Positions 11,643 to 23,245 of a stretch of DNA of 64,000 bases are shown piece after piece (the first letter of the stretch is position 1; every line of letters starts with the position of its first letter). Below the pieces are notes generated by a model. It had not been told where the DNA came from. It saw only the letters and a list, made by a program, of their open reading frames with translations, and ran no database searches. The DNA comes from Cephalotus follicularis (Eukaryota > Streptophyta > Magnoliopsida > Oxalidales > Cephalotaceae): assembly GCA_001972305.1 (NCBI GenBank), contig BDDD01000880.1, positions 209,403-273,402 on the forward strand, in the 5' to 3' direction. Both the position numbers and the translations under genes were made by a program.

Positions 11643-12644
11643 ATGGCAACCATTTCATATCTTAATAATAATAAGTCTATTAGCATGCCTCCATTTTTTG
11701 ATGGAAATGACTATAGTCAATGGAAAATTAAAATGACTATCTTCATTCAATCCATTGATTATGATCTTTGGGATATAATTGGTTTTGGTCTAAAGAATCT
11801 ATCTCTAAACCAAGAGCTAGATACGATGAGCAAGAAAGAGAAATGTTAAAATTAAATGCGAAGGCTAAACATCTGATTTTTTGTGCTTTGAGATCTAACG
11901 TATTTGATCGTATTTCTTCTTGTATCCTGGCTAAGGAGATATGGGATAAGTTGGAACATATTTATGAGGAAAACAATTATGAAGCAGCAAGCTTGTGTCT
12001 TATGGCAAGAGAAGAAACTAAAAGTGATAGTGATGAAGAGAATGCAAGTAAAGGAGAAAATGAGGTAAGTTACGATGAATTTATAGAAGTTGTAGAAAGA
12101 TATACTTCGATTATTTCTTCTTTAAAAATAAGATTAAATGCTTGACTGTTGAAAACAATGAGTTAAAAATGAGTATTTCTTATACTTCGATGAATGAATA
12201 TAAATCTAAAGAAGAAGAAATAGGTTTATTAGAAAAAGAAAATAACGCTTTCAAGAAAAACAATCTTTTGTTATAAAAAGAAAATGAATCCTTGAAAATG
12301 AAATAGATATATTAAGTATGTCTTTAGAATTAGCAAAAAAATTTAAGGAGGAGAATGAAAAACTTAAAATTGAAATAGAGGCTCTAAAGAAAACTTTCTT
12401 TAAATTCTCTAGTAGTAGTGAAAAACTTGATAGACTACTAGGTGTTCGAATGTGTGTTTTTGATAGAGCAGGTTTAGGATTTGATGAAATGAACAAAGTG
12501 AAACACTTTGAAAATTTGATAGAAAGAAAGAAAACTAATAAAGTAGTTACTTGTAATTATTGCAACAAAATTGGACATATATCTAGTAATTGCTGGTATA
12601 AAAGGTTCAATACAAAGATTAAAAGAATTTGGGTTCCAAAATGA
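11643..12644 (+). pseudogene. gag: gag of SIRE-like Copia element, broken
   Basis: Starts at the ATG at 11643 (MATISYLNNN). The plant Copia gag core is clear: PPFFDGNDYSQWKIKM, then AKEIWDKLEHIYE near 11930-11975. A lysine- and glutamate-rich, probably coiled-coil stretch (12320-12420) precedes a CCHC zinc knuckle, CNYCNKIGHISSNC (about 12550-12592), ending at 12644. In the family gag forms the particle and packages RNA. It is broken in a few places and sits directly upstream of pol in the normal order. Confidence 0.85.
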
Positions 12645-12726
12645 ACCATTTCTACTAACCTCAATGGACCCAAAGCCATTTGGGTACCAAAGAAATCAAC
12701 ATGATATTTTTTTTTTGTAGGAGCAC

Positions 12727-15700
12727 ATGAAGGCCAAAACCAATCAATGGTATATAGATAGTGGTTGCTCCAAACATATGACGGGTGACAAAAATCAATT
12801 CATCACCCTAAAGCCAAAAGATGGAGGACAAACGACATTTGGAGACAATGCCAAAGGGAAAATTGAAGGACTTGGCACCATAGGTAAAAACTCTTCAACT
12901 TCTATTGATAATGTCTTGTATGTTAAGGGACTCAAACATAACCTTCTTAGCATAAGTCAATTGTGTGACAAAGGTTATAGAGTTACATTCGAAAAGATAC
13001 GTTGTGCAGTAGTTAATGTCATAGATAACTCTATCAAGTTCATTGGTTATAGACAAGATAATGTTATAAATTTAAAAGATCTTGATTTTCAAAATGTAAA
13101 ATGTCTTGTCTCAATGAATATTGATGATAGTTGGTTAAGGCATAGGAGATTAGGTCATGCTAGCATGGACACAATTTCAAAATTTTTGAATATGTTATTG
13201 TTAAAGGCCTTCCCAAACTTTCGTTTGAAAAAGATAATATTTGTGATGCTTGTCAAATGGGAAAGCAAACTCAATCGTCTTTTAAAAGTAAAAATGTAGT
13301 TTCCACAACTATTCTATTAGAACTATTGCATATGGATTTGTTTGAACCATTTAGGACTAGAAGTCTTGGTGGCAAACTATATGCCTTAGTGATTGTGGAT
13401 GATTTTTCATGGTTTACATGAAATTTGTTTTTAACCCATAAAAAATTCAAATTTTTTTGTAAAAAGGTTCAAAATGAAAGAAATTCTACCATTAAATATA
13501 TTAGAAGTGATCATGGTAGAGAATTTGAAAATATTGATTTTGAAAACATTTGCAATGAAGATGGTTTTGATCATAACTTTTCTACTCCTAGAACCCCTCA
13601 ACAAAATGGAGTTGTAGAGAGAAAGAATAGGACTTTACAAGAAATGGCTAGAACAATGCTTTGCGAAAATTCTTTGCTAAAATATTTTTGGCTGAGGCCA
13701 TTAATACTGCATGTTATGTGTTAAATCGTATAACAATAACGCCAATTCTAAAAAAGACTCCATGTGAATTATGGCGGAGGAGAAAGCCTAACATTAGTTA
13801 TTTCGTGCATTCAGTTGCAAGTGATTTGTGCACAATAACGACAAGGAGAACCCTGGTAAGTTCGACGCTAAAGCTGATGAAGGTATATTTCTTGGTTATT
13901 CAAACTCTAGTAAAACTTATAGAATTTTTAATAAGAAAAGATTAGTAGTAGAAGAATCTATACACATTATTTTTCATGAATCTAATCTTATTATTTCTAG
14001 TCAAATAGATAATGATGATGATATAGAGTTTCTTCAAGAAAAAGTTAGTGATATATCTTTAAGTGATAACCAATCCTTAAATGATGAGTTACCACAAGTA
14101 GAGGAACAAACAATAGAGGGAACATCTTATGAAAATAGCATTCAAGTTAGGAATAGGAATCTTATGAAAAATCACCATCTTCATGCTATCATAGGTAACC
14201 TTACAAGAGGTGTAACCACTAGATCTTCATATAATGCGTGTAACTATTTAGCTTTTCTATCTCAAATCGAGCCTAAGAATATAGTTGAGGCCGAAAATGA
14301 TGAGTATTGGATTATAGCTATGCAAGAAGAGCTAAATCAATTTGAACGCAATTATGTATGGAAACTAGTAGCTAGGCCTGATGATGATTCGATTATTGGT
14401 ACAAATGGGTTTTTAGGAATAAAATGGATGATCAAGGTATTGTGGTTAGAAATAAGGCTAGACTAGTTGCTCAGGTCTATCCCAAGAAAAAGGAATAGAT
14501 TTGATGAAACATATGCCCCCATAGCTAGACTTGAATATATCCGTATGTTGCTTGCATTTGCATCTCATAAGAATTATACTTTATATCAAATGGATGTTAA
14601 GAGTGCTTTTTTAAATGGATTTATTAAAGAAGAAGTTTATGTTGAACAACCCCCTGGATTTGTTGATCCATTTTTTCCTAACATGTGTTTAAATTGCAAA
14701 AAGCATTATATGGTTTGAAACAAGCTCCACGAGCTTGGTATGAGAGATTAAGTAGTTTTCTTATTTCAAATGATTTCAAAAGATGATTTGTTGATATTTC
14801 ATAGTTTACTAAAAGAAATCATGATGATATATTAATAGTACAAATTTACGTTGATGATATTATTTTTGGTTCTACTAACGAAATTATGTGTAAGGACTAT
14901 GCTAAACTAATGCAAGATGAATTTGAGATGAGTATGATGGGAGAGCTTAGCTTCTTTCTCGAACTTCAAATAAAACAACTCAAAGATGAAATCTTCATCA
15001 ACCAATCCAAGTATGTGAAAGATCTGCTCAAACGCTTTGGATTGGAAAATGCAAAGCGAAGTAAGACACCAATGAGCACTACAACAAGGCTTGATAAGGA
15101 TGAGAAAGCTAAATCTATCGATCAAAAGCTATATAGAAGCATGATAGGCTCATTGTTATATCTTACTGCTAGTAGACCAGATATCTTATTTGTTGTGTGT
15201 TTATGTGCACGTTTTCAAGCTAATCCTAAAGAGTCTCATTTATTTACTACAAAATGTATTTTCAAATATCTTGCATATACACCTTCACTAGGCTTATGGT
15301 ATCCTAGAGAGTCTAGTTTTGAATTGCACACCTATTCTGATGCCGATTTTGGCGGATATAAAGTTGACAGGAAGAGCAGAAGTGGCCCATGTCAATTCTT
15401 AAGTAGCATGTTAGTTTCATGGTTTAGTAAAAAGCAAAACTCTGTTGTTATTTCCACTACCGAGGCTGAATATATTAAGGCTGGAAGTTGTTGTTCACAA
15501 TCAATTTGGATGAAACAACAACTAGTAGACTACAGTTATAAGTTTAGTAAAATTCCAATAAAATGTGATAACACGAGTAGCATTTGTCTATCAAAAAATC
15601 ATGTTTATCACTCTAGAACTAAACACATTGACATTAGACATCATTTCATAAGAGATCATATAGAAAAAGAAGATGTAGTTCTCACATATATTCCCACAAA

Positions 15701-15791
15701 AGAGCAAATAGCAGATATTTTCAGAAAACCCCTTGATGAAAATACTTTTTCAAACCTTAGGAGAGAACTTGGTCTGTGTGATTTAGAATAA
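12727..15791 (+). pseudogene. pol: pol of SIRE-like Copia element, broken
   Basis: Copia domain order is visible. Aspartic protease: IDSGCSKHMTG near 12754-12786. Integrase: GHAS zinc-region remnant near 13155, IRSDHGREF near 13500, and PQQNGVVERKNR near 13597-13630 with the catalytic Asp and Glu. Reverse transcriptase: QMDVKSAFLNG near 14587-14620 and YVDDIIFGST near 14847-14877. RNase H: YSDADFGGYK near 15332-15362, STTEAEY near 15455-15475 and the C-terminal TKHIDIRHHFIRDH. In the family pol matures the polyprotein, copies RNA to DNA and integrates it. The last 300 codons read openly, but the region as a whole has many breaks and is a fossil. Confidence 0.88.
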
Positions 15792-16126
15792 TGTGCTTTT
15801 GTGTTTGTATTATGACATTGGTAACCTTTTTGATGATTTCCAAAAAGGGGGAGAACTTTTGGTGTTTATAATATGTGTTTAGCTTGCTTTTATTTGTTTG
15901 GTATTTTTGGTATAATGAGGATTTATTTTTGGTATAATGTTTAGATGTTTGATGTTTATAAAAATTCTTAAAGCTTTTATTGTGATGTTAAGGGGGAGCT
16001 TTAATACATTTAATGCATAAGTTAAGGGGGAGCTTAGCTTTGTTTTTAAAGCTTAGCTCTGTTCTCAAAATTGGTATTACTTAAGCTTTATTGTGAATAT
16101 TTTGTCATCATAAAAAATGAGGAGAT
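15792..16126 (+). promoter_or_regulatory. 3' untranslated block with repeated polypurine tracts
   Basis: The region between pol and the 3' LTR. It has AAAAAGGGGGAGAAC near 15843, TTAAGGGGGAGCTT near 15989 and again near 16022, and the LTR-adjacent AAATGAGGAGAT ending at 16126. Repeated GGGGGAG tracts are typical of SIRE-like elements, and the last one is the expected plus-strand primer. No open frame is supported. Confidence 0.8.
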
Positions 16127-16169
16127 TGTTGATATTTATGTGTTACAATCTCGATTTTGATGATAACAT

Positions 16170-18779
16170 TGTCAGGACCCGTTCCCGCTCTAACTATGGG
16201 ACACGTGTCCTGCCGGGGATAGCGCTCCTGCCAACAACCCTGCACAAACTAAAACTGCCCGAGGAGAAAGCCCGGGGCTAGGCGCGCAGCTAACAGGGTA
16301 ATTGGGGTAGAGGATCCAACTCCTCTCCTGCTTGTGTCCCCAGCGCTACATAACCAAAGCTCCAAAACGTGTCGCATCACTTATGCCCGAGGAGAACACC
16401 CACATGCTCCTCACAAGATTACTTAACTTATCGCGCAAAAACATGCCCGGGGAGAGAACCAAGGCTAAATGCGCCAAGACCCTAATGCCCGAGGAGAGCA
16501 CACACATGCAACTCGTGAGCTCACTTAACAACTTGTAGACAAAACATGCCTGGGGACACTCCTTGTCCTCGGGTCTTTTCTCCTCTGCACAACTCATCTA
16601 AACTAAACCACAAAACGCACAGCATAACTTAAAACACTAATCCTTAAAACTTATAACCCATCCCTGGCCTTCTTCTAACATCGACCCGAGGACTCCTTCT
16701 CGGCGTCATACTCCAAAGGCCCAACCTTACCCGGGGACACCCTGCCTCCACGGGTAAAACACTATAAACTTAAAACATCTACTTTAGCCTTAAACTACTC
16801 TCCTCCGCTAAGCTCATCTATGCCATACTAACCGAGGACTCTCTAGCTCCCTGGTCAGACTTGGGAACACAAAACTCAAAATAGGGGATATCCATGAAAT
16901 CACAAGATAAACAAATCTACTAACTCAAAACATCCATAAAGTTTCTTGAAAGCATAAAATCATTACATATTTGTTCCCTGTCATAACATACACTGCCTTA
17001 CCTGGCAGGCAAAAGAGTATCAACTGTTATACAAAGAAAATCTCTCGGCTACTCAACTACAAAAGGGAGGTTGAGAAACCCAAAATAATGCCCAATGCTA
17101 TGCAATGCTAAACACCCGAGCTGACGTTCCATGATGCTGAGCTCAAAACTACCTTGCTTAGCTATCTATTGCAGAGCTGGAGGATCTCCTCCGACTGGCT
17201 GGTCTGCAAAATAATCTGTGAGGGTATTAGTACAACTGACTAAGTGACTGGGAACAAAACATCCTCTATTGCATTCATAATAAGGAATGTACTGAAGAAA
17301 CTTACCATGAGCATGAATGACTATCCCAACTGGGGAAAAGACTGTAAACAAAACATTTGTCATGGCATACAATAAAGTAACGCTCAAAGTACTTGAAAAA
17401 CTTACTTCTTTCACTGCTTAGCTAATTCTAGAATGTTCATGAAAGCTGAAATAACTTAAGAATACAACTGATTAAAAGAAAGAGATCTGAAAAAGAGCAG
17501 GGGTCCTTCTCGGCTAAAAACCCAAAGAGAACAACTAAGCTGGGAACTGGCTTTTCTCTACTATGATTGTTTTGTAGATTACATAATATAGTTGCCAACT
17601 TATAGTGGCCTGAGCTGAGCTGGTTACATAATATAGTTTGCCAACTTATAGTGGCCTGAGCTAAGCTGGTCTAGGCCGAAGCCTGCTTGGCAGTATCTTC
17701 CGAGAAGCCATGGTTCTCCCTGAGCTGTTATTCTTGTTGCTGCTTTTCTGGGCTGGGGACTGAAAGTCCAAGGACAAGGTTGTCCTATAGAAAACCTACT
17801 GAAAGGCTCCATATACTACTATATCTGATAACTTAGCTCTGCTGTACTCAACCGCTATACATTGTCCTAGCAACAATGCAAGGAGATCCAAGTATGGAAC
17901 CCGGGGACAGACTCACTCAACTTCCCATCCTGTGATGAGAGGCCGAGGAGGGAGGAGTTTTTTACATATGTGCCCGGCTGCGCTCAAACCCTGTACACTG
18001 TCCTAGCCACAGTGTAAGGAGATCCAGGTATGGAACTCGAGGGCAGACTCGCTCAGAAACCCATCATAGACAATAGTTACGCTGGGGAGGGGGTGAACAT
18101 GTACACGTTATCTCATCCGAGGATGAACGACATAAAGGATACTTAACATCTTTGCTCTGGGAAAACACTCCACTATGAAGGAATGGCTAACATAAAACGT
18201 TAGGGAAAACAAATTCCCATCTAAACTCACTTACTCGAAACTGAAGCTGAGGAGAAGGAATTCTCAAGAAAATAAGATGAACACTAAAATACTTTAAAAG
18301 AAAGGATGTCCCACTCACCGTTCTTGCTACTTCCTTGGACGCTAATGTCTCTTCTTTTCTGCTACACTCTTTCTCTGGCTTGACTGCTTCTTTCCTTTTC
18401 CTTGTTTGCTTCTTCCACTGCTACGCTTGGAAAGCTTCAGCTGCTACTGGTCCAGGCACAAGAAAGAGAAGAAGAAGAAAACTAGGACTCTCTCTCTCTA
18501 GAACTCTCTAACCTACTGAAGCTAGAAGAAATGATGGCCACAACTCAAAATATATCCACATTAATCCCAACTTAAGCTGTCATTTGTCTTGGAAGTTGTA
18601 ATCTTCCTCAACAAGCTTTACACTTACATCCTCCAGCTTCAACAAATTACACTTAAACCTTGACTTAACACTTCCTGCTCTTGTCCATTATTACACATAA
18701 GCCCAAATATAAAAGAAAAACATATCAACAACTAAAAAAAAAGAACTCTTAAATCTCCAAAAAGATACGGGGTATTACA
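16170..18779 (-). repeat. Solo gypsy LTR, complete, with TSD
   Basis: On the minus strand it starts TGTAATACCCCG at 18779 and ends CGGGTCCTGACA at 16170. Perfect 5-bp duplications AACAT flank it (16165-16169 and 18780-18784), and the Copia LTR continues cleanly on both sides. No internal domain is present, so this is a solo LTR left by recombination between the two LTRs of a former element. It is related to the LTRs at 1317 and 4454 and carries the 140-bp repeat pair. Its 60-80 codon frames have no support. Confidence 0.9.
17851..18105 (-). repeat. Pair of ~137-bp repeats in solo LTR
   Basis: Units begin near 17851 (ACCGCTATAC) and 17988 (ACCCTGTAC). Each carries GTCCTAGC(A/C)ACA, GGAGATCCA, GGTATGGAAC or AGTATGGAAC, and CAGACTC. 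They correspond to the pair at 6171-6450 in a different element. Confidence 0.72.
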
Positions 18780-18889
18780 AACATAGCACCTAACTTGTTT
18801 GTTGATGTGAAGAATAGTTTATATGAAACAAACAAGTAAAGTTGCAAGTTAAAACAAGCAAAATATGCATAAAAGACCTATTGGCGTCA

Positions 18890-19335
18890 ATGCCTAGATC
18901 ATTGCCATCAACGTGCTGGGCTTAAGCATGTGTTCTGGGCTTTGCAATACGATCTTCATCAACGTGCTGATTATTCTCGTCAACGTGCAGGGTATTATAA
19001 TATTAGCGTCAATGCCATGCTATTGACGTCAACACCAAGAGGTGCAAAAATTAGACAGTGACTTAGACGTTAGCGTGAAGACATATTGGCGTCAACACCT
19101 ATACTAAAGACATCAACGCCATCATTAGACGTCAACGTCAAAAGGTGCAAAAATCTGACAGTGACTTAGACATTAACGCTTAAGAAGAATGGAGTCAACA
19201 CAAAGAACATTTGTGTCACTTCCATGAGTACACGTCAACGTAAATAAAGCAAAAATCAGACAGTAGCAAAAGGAGTCAACGCGAAGAACCAAAGGAGTTA
19301 ACGCACAAGGAGATAGACGTCAACGCCATGCATAA
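18890..19335. repeat. GTCRRC palindrome array (GCGTCAACGC type) in Copia LTR
   Basis: More than 15 irregularly spaced copies of GCGTCAACGC, GACGTCAACG, CATCAACGTG and similar, many containing TGACG. The other LTR of this Copia element lacks the block. Comparable arrays occur only in gypsy LTRs elsewhere in the window. Confidence 0.78.
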
Positions 19336-20037
19336 ACCCCGACTCCCAAGACAGGCAGACACATAAATCTACAAGATTTGGAGTTACTGAAATGGGGAGA
19401 ACTTTCCATAGATGATTCCAACGGCTCGTTGATGATTATAATGGCTATATGATTGCAAGAAACCTATAAATAGAGGTCTGAATCAATGGTGAAGAACAAG
19501 AAATCAACAGCAACAAAATTTACAGTATTTTTCCATTGAAATTTCTATCAAAGCTTTATTTGTGTTACTTTGAGTAATTGTTTTGAGCCATATTGTTTCA
19601 TCATCCAACCTTTTGAGAGGTCACAAAAACACAAACTTTACTGAAAATCATTTGTGTAAACACCAGGTTATTAATACCTGAATCAAAGTTAGGATTTAGC
19701 TATAAAATCCAAGTTAGGATTGTCCTTGTAAAAATCCAGAAGTTAGGATTCAGCGTGTGAAAATCCAAGTTAGGATTTGTCTTGTAAAAATCCAAAAGTT
19801 GGGATTGTGATCGGAGGATTACGAACCTACTGGAACCTCAAGTGCTGCTTGGGAGAGTGGACGTAGGCATAATTGGTTGAACCACTATAAACTATTTGCA
19901 ATCTCTCTTCCCTTGCTTTTTTATTCAATTAAATTTTTTTTGGTATTATTTAGAGTAATTTGATTATCTATCTTGTTTTTGTCTTGAATATTAAAGGTTG
20001 CTATTAGTGGACCTTCAGAGATAAGATAGAGAGATAT

Positions 20038-21480
20038 CTATGGATCGTCCAGGTCACCATCCTCGTCGTCCTTCACATTAGGAAACGATTGCTCCCTCGA
20101 TCGATCAGCCAGAGGAGGCACGGTGGCAGTTGGTGCCTGAGGCATCCCAAAGCGTGAGTCCATCACCTAGCTCATGAGCTCCATCATCTGTGGTCGCAAC
20201 ATCATAAATAGCTCGTTAGACACCTCGGGCTGTACCGGTACGCTCAATGAGGGAGGGGGGCCTGATTGTTGCATTTGTCAGGGGGACCATGTACAAAATG
20301 TGATGTAGGAAGCACATCTCGGGTGCGCATGTAGTTTCCTAGCACTAACAGTCCCTTATGCGAACTACCGATCTTCACTGCCCACACCTATGGATCGAAA
20401 GGGATCTGTGTCGATGGCTATCTAGAAGCATCAACCTGGTGCAAGCTCAAGCTGATGGTAAACTGGCAAGGTACTTCTCCTAAAATGAAGACCTCAATTG
20501 CGTTAATAGGGTTATCCCATGACATAAACATAATTAGGATTAAAGAAAAAATACAGTTACATATTATTTTACCACTCTATCAAACACCTCAGGTGAAGCC
20601 TGTATGTCATCCTTCTTCTTGTGAAGGCCAACGTACATATGAGAGAATTCCTTCGCATCCTAAGTTATAAAATAAAAACATAAGTATAATAACACTAGAA
20701 GAAGCTATTGTAATGTATATATATTACACGTAAATTTACAAACCTCCAAAAGTGCTTCTTCATTTGCATGGAGCCACCAATGTATGTCATGTGCTTGGGG
20801 CTAGCACGGTTTTTGATAATGGTGTTGGCTTTCTTGACCCAGTCCTTATGATACCAGTAATCCATAAGCTGGTCCCACACGTACAGTCTAAAGTAGTATG
20901 GGAGATGCTCCTTGCAGCTGGTGTCCAACCATTCGAGGTTCCCAGCATCCCTCTTTGCCATCCTCTTGGTTAAGAACATCCACTCGGGGAAGTTGGTCTG
21001 GGAAAACCTGTTCATGGCCCTGTAAGCCTAAATGGTGAACTTTCCAAAGTAAAAGTACGACTGTAAGTACAAAGGGAAATTAATACATAAACATGGAAAC
21101 TGTGAAATAAAATAGATTCATATAAATTAATTAATTAACCTCAAACCTCTAGCACACCATCTCCTTCAATGAAGGAGGCTATTCTTTTCATGTAGCGTAG
21201 GGGTCGAACAAACACCTCTTACATATATCGCCAAGGACGTTCATGTCCTTGTTAAGAAAGGATGAAATTTTACAAAAAAAAATGGGGTATGATATCGAAC
21301 TATGCCCCCGAAAAAAGAACACAAGTTTTATGCAACTCAATATTTGGTCTTAGCCTGTAACCAACTTCATAATTAAAACAATAAAATCATTTATTGGTTG
21401 GGTCCCACCTCTACCAAACAGAAAATATAACCAAAGTAAAATGTTTAAATAAGTATATACGAGATAAGAAAACAAACTCC
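20038..21480 (-). pseudogene. En/Spm (CACTA)-like transposase remnant with introns
   Basis: Read on the minus strand, exon-like segments are separated by plausible introns with GT...AG ends. One segment near 21200-21250 (DMNVLGDICKRCLFDP) is followed by MNRFSQTNFPEWMF...WLDTSCKEHLPYYFR to KNRASPKHMTYIGGS (about 21015-20750). Next come DAKEFSHMYVGLHKKKDD (about 20590-20650) and a C-terminal PQMMELMS...NVKDDEDGDLDDP stopping at 20038. The KNRAS...HTGGS-like phrase and the C-terminal methionine/glutamine-rich region recall the plant Ptta/En-Spm transposase-associated family. The family call is from memory of that motif and is moderate. There are in-frame stops, and no CACTA terminal repeats are visible, so it is a decayed fragment. 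It was the target of the SIRE-like insertion on its left. Confidence 0.48.
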
Positions 21481-22723
21481 GAAGGCGTGAGGGCTTGATG
21501 AGGCCGCTGGTGTAACGACCCAAACTGTTTATTGTATATTCCTTGTATTACTTACCGAATTGTATTGTACTGTTGTTGATTGGATTTGAGTATTTTATAC
21601 TCATCCCTAACTTATTGGTTATACATGTACATTTATATTATCGTTCGTGTACGTTAAGCTAAGTTTCAGTGAGTATGACCACAATTATCGTTCGTATACT
21701 CATCTCTATATTTTTTTACAAAACTCAAAACAAAACACTCATCTCTTCTACCCATCTAAGTCGTCCAAATCAATGGCCTTGGAGGAAGAAGATTTATCAA
21801 GTTCTACTATCAAGAACACCGTTGAAGCTTGCTCAACCATTGAGGATGCTTGGACTTGAGTCAAATCTCCTGTTTCTGAATGATTCTCAACACCAACAAG
21901 CTTCAAAGCATTTTGTAGAATTTCTCTACCTAAAATGCTTAAGAGTATGCACATATAAACTGTATTGATTGATATAATTGATTGAAAACTGATTGTATTG
22001 AATGTTGATAGAGTTTTAGGGTTTATTGTGATTTTGACCTAGAAATGATCTGGGGTTGAAATGGATGAATCAAAATTGATATAAACTGATATAAAGAAGG
22101 TAAATGACCTTTACAAACAATTGGATTTGAAAGAAAACGATTTACTAAAAAATTGGATTGAAAATGGACTTTGAACTTAAACTAGAAACTGGACGATTAG
22201 TGCTGTTTTGCACTTGAAATTGGACGATACCCGACCAAAGTGCTGACGCTTAGGTTGTAAGCTTCACTGGTTAACTTGGGCTATCTCAATGTCTAAGTGC
22301 TGTCGCTAAGTGCTGACGCCAGCAAAGCAGGTTAGGCACCAACGCTTAAACTTTGGCATCGCTGCTTAGCCCTTCTTTTTTAAAAATTGATTAAGGATGT
22401 TAAGTGTCATCGCTTGCTTGGAAAGCGCCACCGCTTAAGCCCTATTTCCATTTTTAAACTATTTTTCAATCTTTCTCAAATGACTTTTTGACCAGATCGC
22501 ACTTGAGATCACTTAAGCCTTTTTAAACTGTTTTCTACCTAGTTAGGCAGGCCATGATCTTTTGGTAGATCAATTTATTGTACAACACTATCAATTAACG
22601 CGATTGATTGACTGATTCATCGACCAATAGATTGCTTGACTGACAGATTGAAATACGGTCAACTCATTGATCAACCTGTCATATTGAACGATTGAATAGT
22701 CATGTTGATGATTGATTGAATGT

Positions 22724-22925
22724 GACCGTAGGTGGCTTAGCGATCTCTAGTCAGGTACGCGTGGATTCCCCTCTAATGAAACATTTGCCTCCTATTGGCT
22801 ATTGATACTGTCACTAACCAATTGATTGATTATGACTATAGACGCCTTAGCGATCTTTAGTCAAGAATGCATGGATTCCCCTCTAATTAGAAATTCATAA
22901 CCTATTGGCTATTGATATTGACTGA
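22724..22925 (+). repeat. ~100-bp tandem duplication in LTR
   Basis: Two diverged units share CTTAGCGATCT(C/T)TAGTCA, GTGGATTCCCCTCTAAT or ATGGATTCCCCTCTAAT, and CCTATTGGCTATTGATA. Confidence 0.8.
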
Positions 22926-23117
22926 TTGATTGATTGTACTATAACATTCTTATTAGAGCGACCTCGCGGCTCTAGTCGAAAGCCAGGTGATGGTTATATA
23001 AATTCACATGTTTCGTCTAACTAGATCACCATCACCTTAGGGTTAATCTATTGATTTGCCGATGGGCAGAACTATTATGCTCCGGTCCATCTCCCCATAG
23101 AGCTACTGTGCTTAGAT

Positions 23118-23245
23118 GGCACCTGACCAAATGGCATCCACCACTAAGTATACTCACTCAGATGGCATCCACCACTGAGTAGAAATGACACCCACCATTA
23201 ACTATGTACTTAGATAGCATCCACTACTAAGTAGGTTTAGTTGAT
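23118..23245 (+). repeat. ~25-40-bp repeat, about four units
   Basis: Repeats of GATGGCATCCACCACTAAGTA and variants (GACACCCACCATTAACTA, GATAGCATCCACTACTAAGTA). They are irregular and confined to this LTR. Confidence 0.75.

Larger units (their letters stand above)
10772..20017 (+). mobile_element. SIRE-like Ty1/copia element with nested solo LTR
   Basis: A complete-ended plus element: 5' LTR 10772-11589, primer site, gag, pol, a 3' untranslated block with repeated polypurine tracts, and 3' LTR 16127-20017. The 3' LTR is interrupted by a solo gypsy LTR (16170-18779). Perfect target duplications GAGAT lie at 10767-10771 and 20018-20022. The SIRE assignment rests on the zinc-knuckle and protease/integrase motifs, the TTGGTATC primer site and the GGGGGAG-rich 3' region. 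The LTRs differ by roughly 5-7% in the stretches compared by eye. The coding region is broken in many places. Confidence 0.9.
16127..20017 (+). repeat. 3' LTR of SIRE-like Copia element, interrupted
   Basis: Starts TGTTGATATTTATG at 16127, resumes at about 18780 after the solo LTR, and ends GTGGACCTTCA at 20017. The target duplication GAGAT follows. Without the insertion it is about 1.28 kb. It differs from the 5' LTR chiefly by the motif-rich block at 18890-19335. Confidence 0.88.
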
